Source: Porpolomopsis calyptriformis (taxonomy: Eukaryota; Basidiomycota; Agaricomycetes; Agaricales; Hygrophoraceae). From it: a DNA stretch of 64,000 bases. Position numbers and translations under genes: made by a program. The stretch spans positions 434,001-498,000 of the forward strand of contig OX621176.1 of assembly GCA_951640195.1 (NCBI GenBank), given 5' to 3'. Of the stretch, positions 34,631-44,845 are shown piece by piece. Numbering within the stretch: position 1 is the first letter of the stretch; each line of letters opens with the position of its first letter. Below the pieces are notes generated by a model, which saw only the letters and a program-made list of their open reading frames with translations, was not told the DNA's origin and made no database searches.

Positions 34631-37600
34631 ATGGCCACCATGTCTTTGTCTAACGCGCAAATCCACGACAGCACGGTCAACTTGGCCATGCGTGATCAGT
34701 ACAACGTTCATGTCTATCCGCAAGGTGAGTTGGCGGGTGAGTTCGTCTGTTACTGTAATCGACATGAGGCATTGTAGACGAACACCATCCCCCACATGCC
34801 CTCTTTGCTCCGTTCAACTTCAAAGAGCGAGCGAGATGCTTAGAAGGCACAAGGGCCGACATTCTTTGTCAGATTTATCGCTGGATGGGTATCGATTCGC
34901 AATCTGATTCTGATCGGGTTCTGAGGGAAGACGGCAATACCGTTTCGGCGGATACTTGTATATTTTGGATCAACGGATCGGCTGGGACTGGGAAAACAAC
35001 GATTGCTTGTACGGTTGCGGAAATGTGTAGGGTGCTTGGTGTGCTTGGCGCAAGCTTCTTCTGCTCCCGGGACGATGCGGATTGCAGCAATCCAAATTTG
35101 ATCTTTACCACTATCGCCTACCAACTCGGGATCTCCAACCCTTTATTCAGGGCAGAGGTTACCCGTGCTATGAAATCAAATCCCGACATTGGCTATGCGA
35201 CTCCTTCGTATCAACTCGAGGAGCTCATCATAAATCCCCTTCGAACCCTCAGCGGCTCGATTTCCCCATGCGTTGTTGTGTTGGATGCACTGGATGAGTG
35301 CAAAGAGACTGGGACGACCTCGGTTATCTTATCGTCACTTTCTCGTCATATCAACGAACTATTCCCATTGAAGTTCTTGTTGACGAGTCGGCCGGAAAAG
35401 CATATCACCACCGTCTTTAAATCACCCGAATTGAACTCGGCCACTCGACGATACATTTTGCATGAAGTGGAACTAGGCGTCGTGCAGAGCGACATCAAAC
35501 ATTACCTTTCGACGAAGTTCGCTTCCATGCGAGACTTCCATCATCTTGAAAACGATTGGCCATCTGGAGCGGATATCCAAGCCTTGACGCGGATGTCATT
35601 TGGACTGTTCATATTCGCGTCAACCTCGATTAGATTCATTGAAGATGCAAACTATTGCGACCCGAAACATCAACTTGGGCGCCTTCTGTGTAATACGGCC
35701 ACGCCAACGGAAGACTCATCTCCTCATCACAGCCTTTATCAATTATACACTCAAGTGTTGAACGATGCCTTTCCTAACATATCATCTTACCTTTCTGGTC
35801 GGTTGAAGACAATTGTAGGCACAATCGTTCTCCTGCGAGATCCACTTTCATCAGTTGCTCTCGAACGGCTACTAGGAATGCCATCACGTACAGTAGGAGT
35901 AACACTTCAGCGTCTTCATTCGGTGATCGTGGTGCCCGACGATGACACACAAGTTATTCGAACGCTCCATCCATCATTTTTCGACTTTATAACGAATCCG
36001 ACTCGATGTCTTAATCCGAATTATGTTGTTGATCCCCAGACGCAACATACGTTACTTGCGTGTGCTTGTCTATCTACCATGAAGGAGTTGAAACGAGATA
36101 TCTGTGGAATAGGAAATCCGTCGTTGCTCAATAGTGAAGTGGACGACCTTCCGACTCGTGTCATGGCTTGCATCCGACCTGAACTGCAATATGCATGTCG
36201 TCATTGGTCTTGGCACTTAGAAGGCGCGACGTTCTCTGACACCCTGATCGACCTCATAAACGAGTTTTGTTTGAAACATCTACTGTACTGGCTCGAGGTG
36301 CTTAGTCTGATGGGAGATGTTCGAAATGGACTTCTTGGATTAGATGCGGTACAAAAGACGATCGCTGTGTGTCATCTTCTCTCACTCCACTAAACAATGC
36401 TCATCATTCCACAGAAAGCGGACAGAGGCATGATCAATGCCAAAGATTTACTTCATGATTGCGAACGGTTCACCCTGGAATTTTTCTGGATCATTACCAG
36501 TTCTTCCCTTCAAATATACCACTCTGCGTTACTATTTACTCCTCCGGAAACGTTGATGAAAAAGATGTATGGGAGAGAGCTGGACCTTCCAGTGAAAATA
36601 TACAAAGGATTGGGTGAGACTTGGAGTTCATGCATACGGACGATAGAAGGACATTCCGATGAAGTTTCGTCAGTTGCGTTCTCTGGAGATGGGACGCGTA
36701 TCGTGTCTGGATCTCACGACACGACTGTTCGTCTGTGGGACGCGGTCAGCGGTGCCCATCTGAACACCCTGAAGGGACACTCTGACTGGGTACGATCGGT
36801 CGCATTCTCCCCCATTGGCGTGCGTATTGTATCTGGATCCGATGATGGAACTATTCGGCTGTGGGATGCAGTCAGCGGTGCACATCTGAACACCTTCGAG
36901 GGACATTCGCGCTTTGTGAATTCAGTTGCTTTCTCTTCTGATGGCACACGCATCGTGTCTGGATCGGACGATACAACTGTTCGGCTGTGGGACGCGGTCA
37001 CCGGCGCACATCTGAACACCTTCGAAGGGCATTCGTACGAGGTACGATCGGTCGTTTTCTCCCCCAATGGCATGCGTCTCGTGTCTGGAGCCGGTGACAA
37101 CACTATTCGGCTGTGGGACGCGGTCAGCGGTGTACATCTGAACACCCTCAAGGGACACTCTAACTGGGTAGCATCGGTCGCATTCTCCCCCAATGGCATG
37201 CATATCGCTTCTGGGTCCTACGACTCTACTATTCGGCTGTGGGACACAGTCAACGGTGCACATCTGAACACCTTTGGGGGAGGTTTCGGCACGATATTGT
37301 CGGTCGCATTCTCCCCCGATTCCACGCGTATCGTTTCTGGATCCTCCAAAATTATTCGCCTGTGGGACGCCGTCAGTGGTGCCCACCTGAACACCTTCGA
37401 AGGACATTCTGTCATGGTATACTCCATCACATTCTCCCCCGATGGCACGCGTATCGTCTCTGGATCTAGAGACAAAACTATTCGGCTGTGGGACGCAGTC
37501 AGCGGTACACATCTGAACGCCCTCGAAGGAGATTCCGAATCAATACTACTTTCTGTCGGATTGTCCCCTGATGGCACGCGTATCGTGTCTGGATCTAATG

Positions 37601-38427
37601 AAAATACCATTCTGTTGTTGGACGCCGTCAGTGGTGCCCACCTGAACACCTTCGAAGGACATTCTAACACAATACTATCCGTCGCATTTTCCCCCGATGG
37701 CACGCGTATCGTTTCTGGATCCCGCGACAATACTATTCGGCTGTGGGATGCAGTCAGCGGTGCACATCTGAGCATCCTCAAGGGGCACTCTGACTGGGTC
37801 CAATCAGCCTCATTTTCCCCAGATGGTATGCGTATCGTGTCTGGATCTGACGACACAACCGTTCGGTTGTGGGACGCAGTCGGCGGTACACATCTGAACA
37901 CCCTCAAGGGACATTCGCTCTGGGTGATGTCGGTTGCTTTCTCTTCTGACTGCACACGTATCGTATCTGGATCTAAGGACAGCACCGTTCGCCTGTGGGA
38001 CGCCGTCAGCGGTGTATGTTTGAAAATGTTCGAGGGACATTCTGAGCCGGTAGAATCTGTCTCATTCTCCCCCGATGGCACCCGCATCGTGTCTGGATCT
38101 TCCGACAATACTATTCGGCTGTGGGATGCAGTCAGTGGTGCACATCTGGAGACCCTTATAAGCCATTTCAGCTCGGCTGAATCGATCGCACGATCTTGCC
38201 ATCGCTCCTTTACCGATGGCTTAAACCCAACTGGTCCGATCTTTGGTTATGTCGCCAACGACGGCTGGGTCCACTCGATTACTCGCAATCGGCGAATTTG
38301 CTGGATTCCGGTCTCTTATAGACCTTTTAAGCTTGCGATGAACGATCGTGTAGTATTCCTCACAAGGGATGCTCGTATGGTCATCCTTGATTTTGGATAT
38401 GTGGACTCGTATTTTCGTAACTTATAA
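34631..38427 (+). CDS. NACHT-WD40 NLR, copy E (12 WD40 repeats)
   Basis: Exons 34631-34724, 34778-36366 and 36415-38427 (introns 53 and 48 bp) give 1231 residues. Exon 1 is D-like (AQIHDSTVNLA) but the glycine of the GRDQY motif is replaced by Met (MRDQYNVHVYPQ). The NACHT exon has GSAGTGKTT, VVVLDALDE and LLTSRPEKHI and is of the SGADIQALTRMSFGLF subtype. Twelve WD40 repeats follow, repeat 6 with a deletion (GSSKIIRLWD) and repeat 8 with ILLLDA. The tail lacks one residue (MNDRVVFL for MNGDRVVFL). The upstream flank is chimeric: HMG-gene 3' flank, then the MED8 scar. Downstream a truncated HMG copy begins 67 bp after the stop. Confidence 0.92.
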
Positions 38428-38493
38428 CTCTTTCACCCTCTTGGCCTTGGTGTTGGTACTACCGTTTGATGTCTTACGCATCCATAAAGTGCC

Positions 38494-39082
38494 AAAGAAG
38501 CCGCCCATTCCGGGTCCACCTTAACCTCAGAGCAGAAACAGGTACGTACTTCCTCCACAACCCCTACATTCAAAGGAAATAATAATACTCTCCTTCCTCC
38601 TGGCATACACAGCCCTATCTCAACGAGTACGCGCTCAGACGCAAAGAGTACCTCCAAAAACGCGCCGACTACTTCGCCACCGTCGACCCGAAACTGCTAA
38701 GAGCGCTCAATAAAATGCGTGTCGCCAAGGGTAAATCCAGGATCCGCCGTCCCCCTCCTAGTCCCGAACACAGACGGCCTCTTAACCGATTCATGAAGTT
38801 CGTTCTTTCTCTCACTCCCCCCCTTTCTGACTCATAACCGCGGAAAAAAAAAGTTTCGTCACTGAATTTAGAAAGTCACCCGAAAGTGAAAAGATCATCG
38901 CGGAAAGCGGGCATCGGGGTGGGAAGACGTTGCCAATGATCGTCACTAGTGCCGCTGCCAAGTGGAATGCGCTCTCGGAAGAAGAGAAATCGGTTCGTTT
39001 GTCTTCTCTTTGCTTTGCTATGGTGTGAAATAACGCTCACATTCCTTCAGTCGTATAAAACGCCTCGACTCTAACACTCCAC
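38494..39082 (+). pseudogene. Truncated copy of the HMG-box gene behind NLR E
   Basis: The sequence is the counterpart of 33471-34045 of the intact gene, beginning at the same mid-exon-2 breakpoint (aaagaagccgccca) as the copy behind C. Exons 3-5 and their introns are kept, with a few substitutions. Without exon 1 there is no presequence or start, so it is a passenger of the NLR duplication. The junction with the NLR 3' flank (tccataaagtgcc) is the same as behind C, so both came from one event. Confidence 0.87.
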
Positions 39083-39329
39083 CGAACTTGTCTTGATCCT
39101 TTGATTTATATACCTTAACCATATTTGTTCAATTCAACAACAGAGTCATTTGGACCTTTTTCCGTCTTCGCGTGTATTTACATTTTATCATTTGAATGGC
39201 AGTTTCTGAGAGAATTTCGGAGGACACCAGTCCCTTCTCTGAGGACAACACGAGTCGACCTGGGTATTCATATGAATCCCTATCGATCCAGTGTGTTGGA
39301 AGTAGAGGCGGTGACGAGCTGCCCATGAA
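39083..39329 (+). repeat. Left half of the NLR 5'-flank spacer before F
   Basis: This continues the HMG copy exactly as 34046-34278 continues the intact gene, up to ccatgaa, where the retrotransposon begins. The other half resumes at 44639. Confidence 0.8.
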
Positions 39330-39539
39330 GGGTGCAGTAGAATTAGAAATTCCGCCACATGATACGACTCTATCACGCAGAGACGTAGGAGCAGAGTCTT
39401 AGAGTACAGTCTTTGTACAAGCGATGGGGTAGATACATCACAGGTCACGCTTGTATCCTACCTCCATCGTTCGCTCCATCCTCACTCACTTTTCCTTCCT
39501 TTTCATTTTTACCAATCCATCTACTTCCCCAATGCTATC

Positions 39540-41068
39540 ATGCCACACCTAGCTACAGACCCTGCCCTCGAAATAATTCCTGACTTCACAACAGACTGCT
39601 TCCAGATCATTCGCAATGCTCTCATTCAATCCAACAACCTGACCAACGAAGAAGCCATCCAAACCCTCGTCGACGCCTGGAACCTAGACCACCAGGCCAA
39701 ACTCAACACCTGGGCCACCCAAATCCAACAACCTCCCCCAAATCCCCAACAAGAAGAAGACCCGCAACCCCCCAACAACCCCAACCAAACTCCCCCCCCC
39801 CCTGAATCACTTGCCGACCAAAACCTAGACGAACCCCTTCCACCTTCTGACAAAAAACGCATCAAACCTGTTGACATCAACTTCGACAGATGCATCGCTG
39901 ACAACCTCACCCCCCACCCCTCCTCATATGCCCTCCTAAAACTCGACAACCTCGAATACGTTGAACTATGGTACTTCACACTTGAAGGTTGCGCCGAAGC
40001 CTCTCTCTACTCCCATTCTGTCGCCGAAGACACCTTCGGCATCACTAAAATCAACAACACACTTTCCCTCCGCCCTACTTCCTCCCAAAAAGCCTCACGC
40101 AACGCCCTCCTTGACCAATCCCTCACCTGGCTCCAACTCAACGTCGCCAAAACCATCTTCCTCCTCCACATCAGGAAAGCTGGATGGCCCGAACCCTACA
40201 TCAACATGTTCGCCCAATACTTTATCAACCTCGAGATAAACGACTACCGCCGTCGACCTTTCAGCGACCAGATTCTCATCAACTATCAATCCAGCGCTCG
40301 CTGTGACTGGCACGACCATCTCAAAGCCGGCAACCCCTACGACATCTCCATTATCAACCTTAACTGCCTCCGCCACATAGCCGATGACCTCTGGGATACC
40401 AAACGTCTCGAAGGCATGCGCCAGGTCAGTTCCGCTACACACCCTTCCCTTCCCTACCCTCCCCACTCACCCTTCGCTATCTATTCAACCCTATACCACA
40501 CCCGCTACCCTTTTATGCTACCCCCCCACCACGCTACCCCTCTCACGCTACCATCTACCACTCACGCTATCCCCTCCAACCTATCATCCATTCCCCCCCA
40601 TCCCACTGCTACCAGATCAACCACATCATATCCAGCTACCCATCCTCCTCATCCAAACGCCCCTACCCTACCCCCCCCTATCCAACCTCCACAACCTCCC
40701 CCCGCAACCATTCTACCTCTCCTCCCCTCAAAAAACCCTGATACCTTCCCCCCCCATTCCCCTCCAACACCCAGGTTTTTCCCTCTGGTACAGGCCATCG
40801 CAGCCACTCCGCCTGTGCCATTTGCCTCAGCCGCGAACCCCACGTCGTTTCCAAATGCACCTCCCAATTCCTCTGGGATGGCTCCAAAGCCTACGTCCAC
40901 CGAAACGAACAGAATCGCCTCGTCAACCCAAAAGGAAGCACCATCTGCTTTGACTGGCAACGCACCCAAGGATGTTCCAGCACCTCCCACGACGCAAAAC
41001 ACGAATGCTCCGGATGCGGAAAACCAGACCACGGCGCTCAAAAATGCCCTCGCGCACAGGCACCTTAA
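39540..41068 (+). CDS. DIRS-like element Gag (spliced form, CCHC zinc knuckle)
   Basis: Exons 39540-40424 and 40775-41068 join in phase across a 350-bp GT-AG segment to give a Gag-like protein of 392 residues. Exon 1 has a Gln/Pro-rich N-terminus and a helical region (QSLTWLQLNVAKTIFLLHIR) that fits a capsid-like domain. Exon 2 encodes CAICLSREPHVVSKC, then CFDWQRTQGCS and HECSGCGKPDHGAQKCPRAQ, a perfect CX2CX4HX4C knuckle of the type found in Gag proteins of mushroom retroelements. The knuckle is only reached if the 350-bp segment is removed (or bypassed by a frameshift). Without splicing the first frame continues into RT. Confidence 0.68.
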
Positions 41069-43031
41069 CCCCCGCACCCCATACCCACACACCCAATGGC
41101 ACCGCCTCCTCACAGAAACCAACCTCATATGCAAATATCCCACTCTACCCCACCTCCTCGCCTCCGGCTTCGACGCAGGCATCCCTCACATCACGCAAAT
41201 GTTCTCCCCACCAAACAGTCTCTCCCTCATCCAATTTCCCCAAGTATTCACCGACGCTATCGCTAAAGAATTCCTACGCAAACGCTACATCGGCCCATTC
41301 ACCCAACTTCAACTCGAACAACTCATCGGTCCCTTCCAGACATCCCCAACCTCAATTACCCCAAAGCCAGGCAAGCCAGGCAAATACCGCCTTATCCAAA
41401 ACCTCTCCTTCCCCCACACCCCCATCCCTACACCCTCCATCAACCACACAATCGACTCATCCTTATACCCCTCCACTTGGAGCACCTTTTCTATCATCTC
41501 CCTCCTCATATTCAGACTTCCCCCTGACTCCCAAGCTGCAGTTCGCGACGTTGCAGAAGCTTACTGCACCATCCCCATCAGACCCGACCAATGGCCAGGC
41601 CTGGTCATACGCCTCCAAGGAGACAACCAATTCGCTATCGACACCAACAGCTGCTTCGGCCTCGCCTCCTCCGCTCGCAACTATGGCCATCTGGCAGATG
41701 CTGGTGCTGACATATTCCGTGCTAAAGGAATTGGCCCCATCTCAAAATGGGTGGACGACCACGTCTTCTTCCGCATCCCCATCAAACACCTTCAACAATA
41801 CAACCACCTCCGCGAACAATGGAACGCCAGCATCAAACTTAATGGCGGCCGCCTCAAGGAAGGCTCTAGATACTGGTACAAAGGAAACACCATGCCTAAC
41901 GACCTCCCTGAAGAATTTGACGAAGACGCTTCCCCCCACTTCCTCGACCTCTCTCACAACTCCCCCCGACCCCCAGAGGACTCGAAATTCACCTACAACA
42001 TCAAAGACATCGACCAAATCTCCCAAACCCTCGGCATCCCCTGGGAGCCCTCTAAAGACATTCCTTTCGCCTCCACCTTCCCCTTCATCGGCCTATCATG
42101 GAACATCCCCCTTCGCACTGTATCCATCCCAACCCAAAAATGCGAGAAGTACACAGCAGCCATCATATCCTGGGAAGCCAAAGCCTCCCACAACCTCGAG
42201 GAAGTACGCAAACTATACGGCAAACTCCTCCACGCTTCCCTGGTCATCCCTGCTGGCCGCGCCTACCTCACCTCACTGGAGACCATGCTATCCATCTGCA
42301 ATAACCGTCCTTTCCTTCCACGCACCCCCCCTCGTCACACTTCCACTGACCTCCAATGGTGGAAAAATACCCTCAATCAACCAAACCTCTCTAGACCTAT
42401 CCCAGGCCCTTATCAAGTCATTGACCCCTCTGCCTTCTCAGACGCCAGCTCTGGAACAGGAATCGGGATCATCATCGGCAACCACTGGCGCGCCTGGAGA
42501 CTTATCCCAGGTTGGAAAAATAATGGCCAAGACATTGGCTGGGCAGAAGCCGTGGGCTTCGAGCTCCTCGTCCGATCACTCATCTCCCTGGGCCACGCAG
42601 GATCCCACATCAAAGTTTATGGTGACAACAGGGGCATGGTCGAAGGATGGTGGAAAGGCCGCAGCCGCAACTGGCCCACCAACCTCGTCTTCCGACGCAT
42701 TCACAATATCACAGCCTCCCCACACACTAATATCATCACCCACTACGTCTCAACCCACCAGAACCCTGCCGATGCTCCCTCCCGCGGCATCTACCCCCCA
42801 ACACATCTCCTCCTTCCCCCCATCCCTATCCCCCACGAGCTATCCCCCTTCATTACCAACTTCGACAGACCCTTATCTCCCCCTGAGATCGCACTTTCTC
42901 AACGCCACTCTCAACCACATCCTCTCCCAAAACCCATCCACCCATCCCCCTCCCAGCACTCCAACTCCCCCCCCACCAATGAAGACCACCCCCAAGCATG
43001 GTCCACGCAGACCCAACACTGGGAGATCTAG
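39540..43031 (+). CDS. DIRS-like element Gag-Pol read-through: reverse transcriptase and RNase H
   Basis: The unspliced first frame is open for 1163 codons. Its RT part begins near residue 560 (FLRKRYIGPFTQLQLEQLIG; KPGKYRLIQNLSFP) with the catalytic VDD at residues 738-740 (41751-41759) in KWVDDHVFF. The RNase H-like part has acidic residues in AFSDASSGTG (Asp 968), GWAEAVGFE (Glu 1003) and VYGDNRGM (Asp 1029), ending near THQNPADAPSRG. This RT with VDD in place of YxDD and the 'GDNRGMVEGW' RNase H are typical of the DIRS/mushroom YR-element lineage. Pol may alternatively be made from a separate start or by reinitiation; the low-complexity Pro-rich stretch at 40425-40774 is the retained intron. 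Confidence 0.8.
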   Translation: MPHLATDPALEIIPDFTTDCFQIIRNALIQSNNLTNEEAIQTLVDAWNLDHQAKLNTWATQIQQPPPNPQQEEDPQPPNNPNQTPPPPESLADQNLDEPLPPSDKKRIKPVDINFDRCIADNLTPHPSSYALLKLDNLEYVELWYFTLEGCAEASLYSHSVAEDTFGITKINNTLSLRPTSSQKASRNALLDQSLTWLQLNVAKTIFLLHIRKAGWPEPYINMFAQYFINLEINDYRRRPFSDQILINYQSSARCDWHDHLKAGNPYDISIINLNCLRHIADDLWDTKRLEGMRQVSSATHPSLPYPPHSPFAIYSTLYHTRYPFMLPPHHATPLTLPSTTHAIPSNLSSIPPHPTATRSTTSYPATHPPHPNAPTLPPPIQPPQPPPATILPLLPSKNPDTFPPHSPPTPRFFPLVQAIAATPPVPFASAANPTSFPNAPPNSSGMAPKPTSTETNRIASSTQKEAPSALTGNAPKDVPAPPTTQNTNAPDAENQTTALKNALAHRHLNPRTPYPHTQWHRLLTETNLICKYPTLPHLLASGFDAGIPHITQMFSPPNSLSLIQFPQVFTDAIAKEFLRKRYIGPFTQLQLEQLIGPFQTSPTSITPKPGKPGKYRLIQNLSFPHTPIPTPSINHTIDSSLYPSTWSTFSIISLLIFRLPPDSQAAVRDVAEAYCTIPIRPDQWPGLVIRLQGDNQFAIDTNSCFGLASSARNYGHLADAGADIFRAKGIGPISKWVDDHVFFRIPIKHLQQYNHLREQWNASIKLNGGRLKEGSRYWYKGNTMPNDLPEEFDEDASPHFLDLSHNSPRPPEDSKFTYNIKDIDQISQTLGIPWEPSKDIPFASTFPFIGLSWNIPLRTVSIPTQKCEKYTAAIISWEAKASHNLEEVRKLYGKLLHASLVIPAGRAYLTSLETMLSICNNRPFLPRTPPRHTSTDLQWWKNTLNQPNLSRPIPGPYQVIDPSAFSDASSGTGIGIIIGNHWRAWRLIPGWKNNGQDIGWAEAVGFELLVRSLISLGHAGSHIKVYGDNRGMVEGWWKGRSRNWPTNLVFRRIHNITASPHTNIITHYVSTHQNPADAPSRGIYPPTHLLLPPIPIPHELSPFITNFDRPLSPPEIALSQRHSQPHPLPKPIHPSPSQHSNSPPTNEDHPQAWSTQTQHWEI

Positions 43032-44229
43032 ACGCAACTGGTCCAAACCCCTTCCCACCCCCACCATTCCAACAAACCCACCTATCCCCTACCCCACGCA
43101 ACTAACCCCCCTCCCCTCCACACTACGCCCCCACTGTCTTGCCAAGGACAGACTTCGCCTCTGGCGCCCAATCAATGCCCGAAACACCCTAGACAATAAC
43201 GGTCACCCAACCAACCTAAACAACCTCGACTTACAACGCATCGAGGAGGTTATCACCCAAGCCTGGGCTGAATCCACCCGCGAGACCTACGCCTCTGGCC
43301 TCCTCATCTACCACATATTCTGTGATTCAAAAGCCATCCCAGAATCCCAACGTGCCCCCTCAAGCCCCCCCATCATCGCCTCATTCCTATCAACCATCGC
43401 CGGTGCCTATTCAGGCGGCACAGTCGCAAACTACCTCTACGGAGTCCGCGCATGGCACATCCTCCACGGCCTCCCCTGGGACATCAACCCCACCGAAACC
43501 GAGGCCCTCCTAAAAGCATCTTCCTCCATTGCCCCCCCCTCCTCCAAAAAGAAGAAACGCTCCCCATGCACCATCCACTGGATGACCCTAGTCCACGCCC
43601 AACTTGACCTCTCCCTTCCCCTCCATGCAGCCGTCTTCGCCTGCCTCACCTCCGCCTTCTTCGGCACAGCACGCACCGGTGAACTCACCATCCGACGCCT
43701 CGACGCCTTTGACCCCACCATCCACGTCAAACCCACAGATGTATCATACCTCCAAGACCGCTTTGGCCACCCAGCGACAGTCATCCACATCCCGAGAACC
43801 AAGACATCCCTCAATGGAGAAGAAATATTCTGGGCCCCCCAGTCAGGCCTAACTGACCCTAAAAATGCCCTGGACAACCACCTCTCCATCAACGGACCCC
43901 CCCCCAATGCCCACCTCTTCGCATACCGCCACGGCAACGCCTTCCGCCCCCTCACGAAGGCCACCTTCCTCTCAACCCTAACCAAAGCCGCCAAATGCGC
44001 CGGCATTCAACCCATCCAAGGCCACTGCATCCGCATTGGCTCAACCCTCGAGTACCTCCTCCGAGGTACCCCTTTCGAGGTCATGAAAGCCAAAGGCCGT
44101 TGGGCCAGCGATGCCTTCCTCTGCTACCTCCGGAAGCACGCACAAATCATGGCCCCCTACATCCAAGCAGTCCCAGCCCTCCACACCCAATTCGCCCAAT
44201 ACACAATGCCCTCCCACCAACACACCTAA
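42979..44229 (+). CDS. DIRS-like element tyrosine recombinase
   Basis: The frame from the ATG at 42979 gives 416 residues and overlaps the end of the Pol frame by 53 bp. An N-terminal SAM-like DNA-binding region (STRETYASGLLIYHIFC; YLYGVRAWHILHGLPW) precedes the catalytic part. Catalytic candidates are Arg 232 in TARTGELT, His 349 and Arg 352 in GHCIRIG and the nucleophile Tyr 383 in FLCYLRKHA, the R..HxxR..Y set of the lambda-integrase superfamily. It would insert the circular cDNA by site-specific-type recombination instead of DDE integration. Confidence 0.85.
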   Translation: MKTTPKHGPRRPNTGRSRRNWSKPLPTPTIPTNPPIPYPTQLTPLPSTLRPHCLAKDRLRLWRPINARNTLDNNGHPTNLNNLDLQRIEEVITQAWAESTRETYASGLLIYHIFCDSKAIPESQRAPSSPPIIASFLSTIAGAYSGGTVANYLYGVRAWHILHGLPWDINPTETEALLKASSSIAPPSSKKKKRSPCTIHWMTLVHAQLDLSLPLHAAVFACLTSAFFGTARTGELTIRRLDAFDPTIHVKPTDVSYLQDRFGHPATVIHIPRTKTSLNGEEIFWAPQSGLTDPKNALDNHLSINGPPPNAHLFAYRHGNAFRPLTKATFLSTLTKAAKCAGIQPIQGHCIRIGSTLEYLLRGTPFEVMKAKGRWASDAFLCYLRKHAQIMAPYIQAVPALHTQFAQYTMPSHQHT

Positions 44230-44638
44230 CCAGTCCTCCATCTCCTACCAAGGCGGGTATCCGAGCTGAGCCGGACGCGTCGCGGACTCCTACAACAACG
44301 GGAATCGCAGCTCACCTCGAATCCCCTCACATCTGGATGTCCATCTGGATTGGAAAGGTCCCGCCTTTCGCCCGCCCTTCTACTTTCTTTCCATACCTTC
44401 ATAATAACTAATCTAATCACATTCCCAATACATACTTCGGTCACAGAGTGACGATACAAAGACCAGAATTCATCCATCTCGTGTGCCATATTGCACCGAA
44501 ACCCCGTAAAAAAGGCAGTGCGTCGAAGATGTTGCCAAATAGCAAAGGATACAAAAAAAAAGACATTTTAATGATGAATCCGATGAGATAAAACCAGATT
44601 TATTATTTTGGCCATGGCGTTTGAAAGGAATGAGAGGC

Positions 44639-44845
44639 TGAAACGGCTGGGGAGTTTAGTCTCACCGTGGTGTGGGATGAGATACAGTCGACATCACAGT
44701 CAACGACCGAGGCAGTCTGCTCTGTTGAGATTTCGGTGGTCTTATCTGAAGGGGGAAAGAGAAAAGCGAACATGTCATCTTACAAAAAATCTTTGTGACG
44801 AGGTCGCTCGATCAGGATATGTTATGTAATAGCCACTCCTCCATC
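44639..44845 (+). repeat. Right half of the NLR 5'-flank spacer before F
   Basis: From tgaaacggctggggag on, this matches 34276-34470 before E and the inverse of 23027-23270 before B, including the TGAGATTTCGGTG box at 44726-44738. The NLR F start codon follows at 44846. Confidence 0.8.

Larger units (their letters stand above)
39330..44638 (+). mobile_element. DIRS-like (tyrosine recombinase) retrotransposon
   Basis: A 5.3-kb insertion carries Gag with a zinc knuckle, RT-RNase H and a tyrosine recombinase, the defining set of DIRS-like YR retrotransposons, with no integrase, aspartic protease or LTRs seen. Limits come from comparison with the uninterrupted sister spacer before E: homology stops at 39329 and resumes at 44639. 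The flanks share the 4-mer tgaa (39326-39329 and 44639-44642). Base composition is distinctly C-rich on the coding strand compared with its neighbours. All three frames are long and open, so the copy may be young and possibly competent. I could not identify terminal or split repeats by eye. Confidence 0.85.

Noticed and set aside
36640..38170. Tandem 126-bp repeats that could look like a satellite or CRISPR-like array
   Set aside because: They encode WD40 repeats in frame, without spacer/repeat structure; the organism is a eukaryote.
38494..39082. HMG-box copy as a second functional gene
   Set aside because: It lacks exon 1, the start codon, the presequence and half of box 1.
40384..42978. 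Long alternative frames in the retroelement, including the part of the recombinase frame upstream of 42979
   Set aside because: The strand is strongly C-rich and so lacks stops. The products are Ser/Thr/Pro low-complexity with no domain; only the zinc-knuckle part of frame 2 and the recombinase part of frame 1 carry motifs.
39330..44638. Terminal inverted or split direct repeats of the DIRS-like element
   Set aside because: Searching by eye I found only a short gtctttgta match between the left end and the inverse of the right end. That is too weak to report as the expected repeats.
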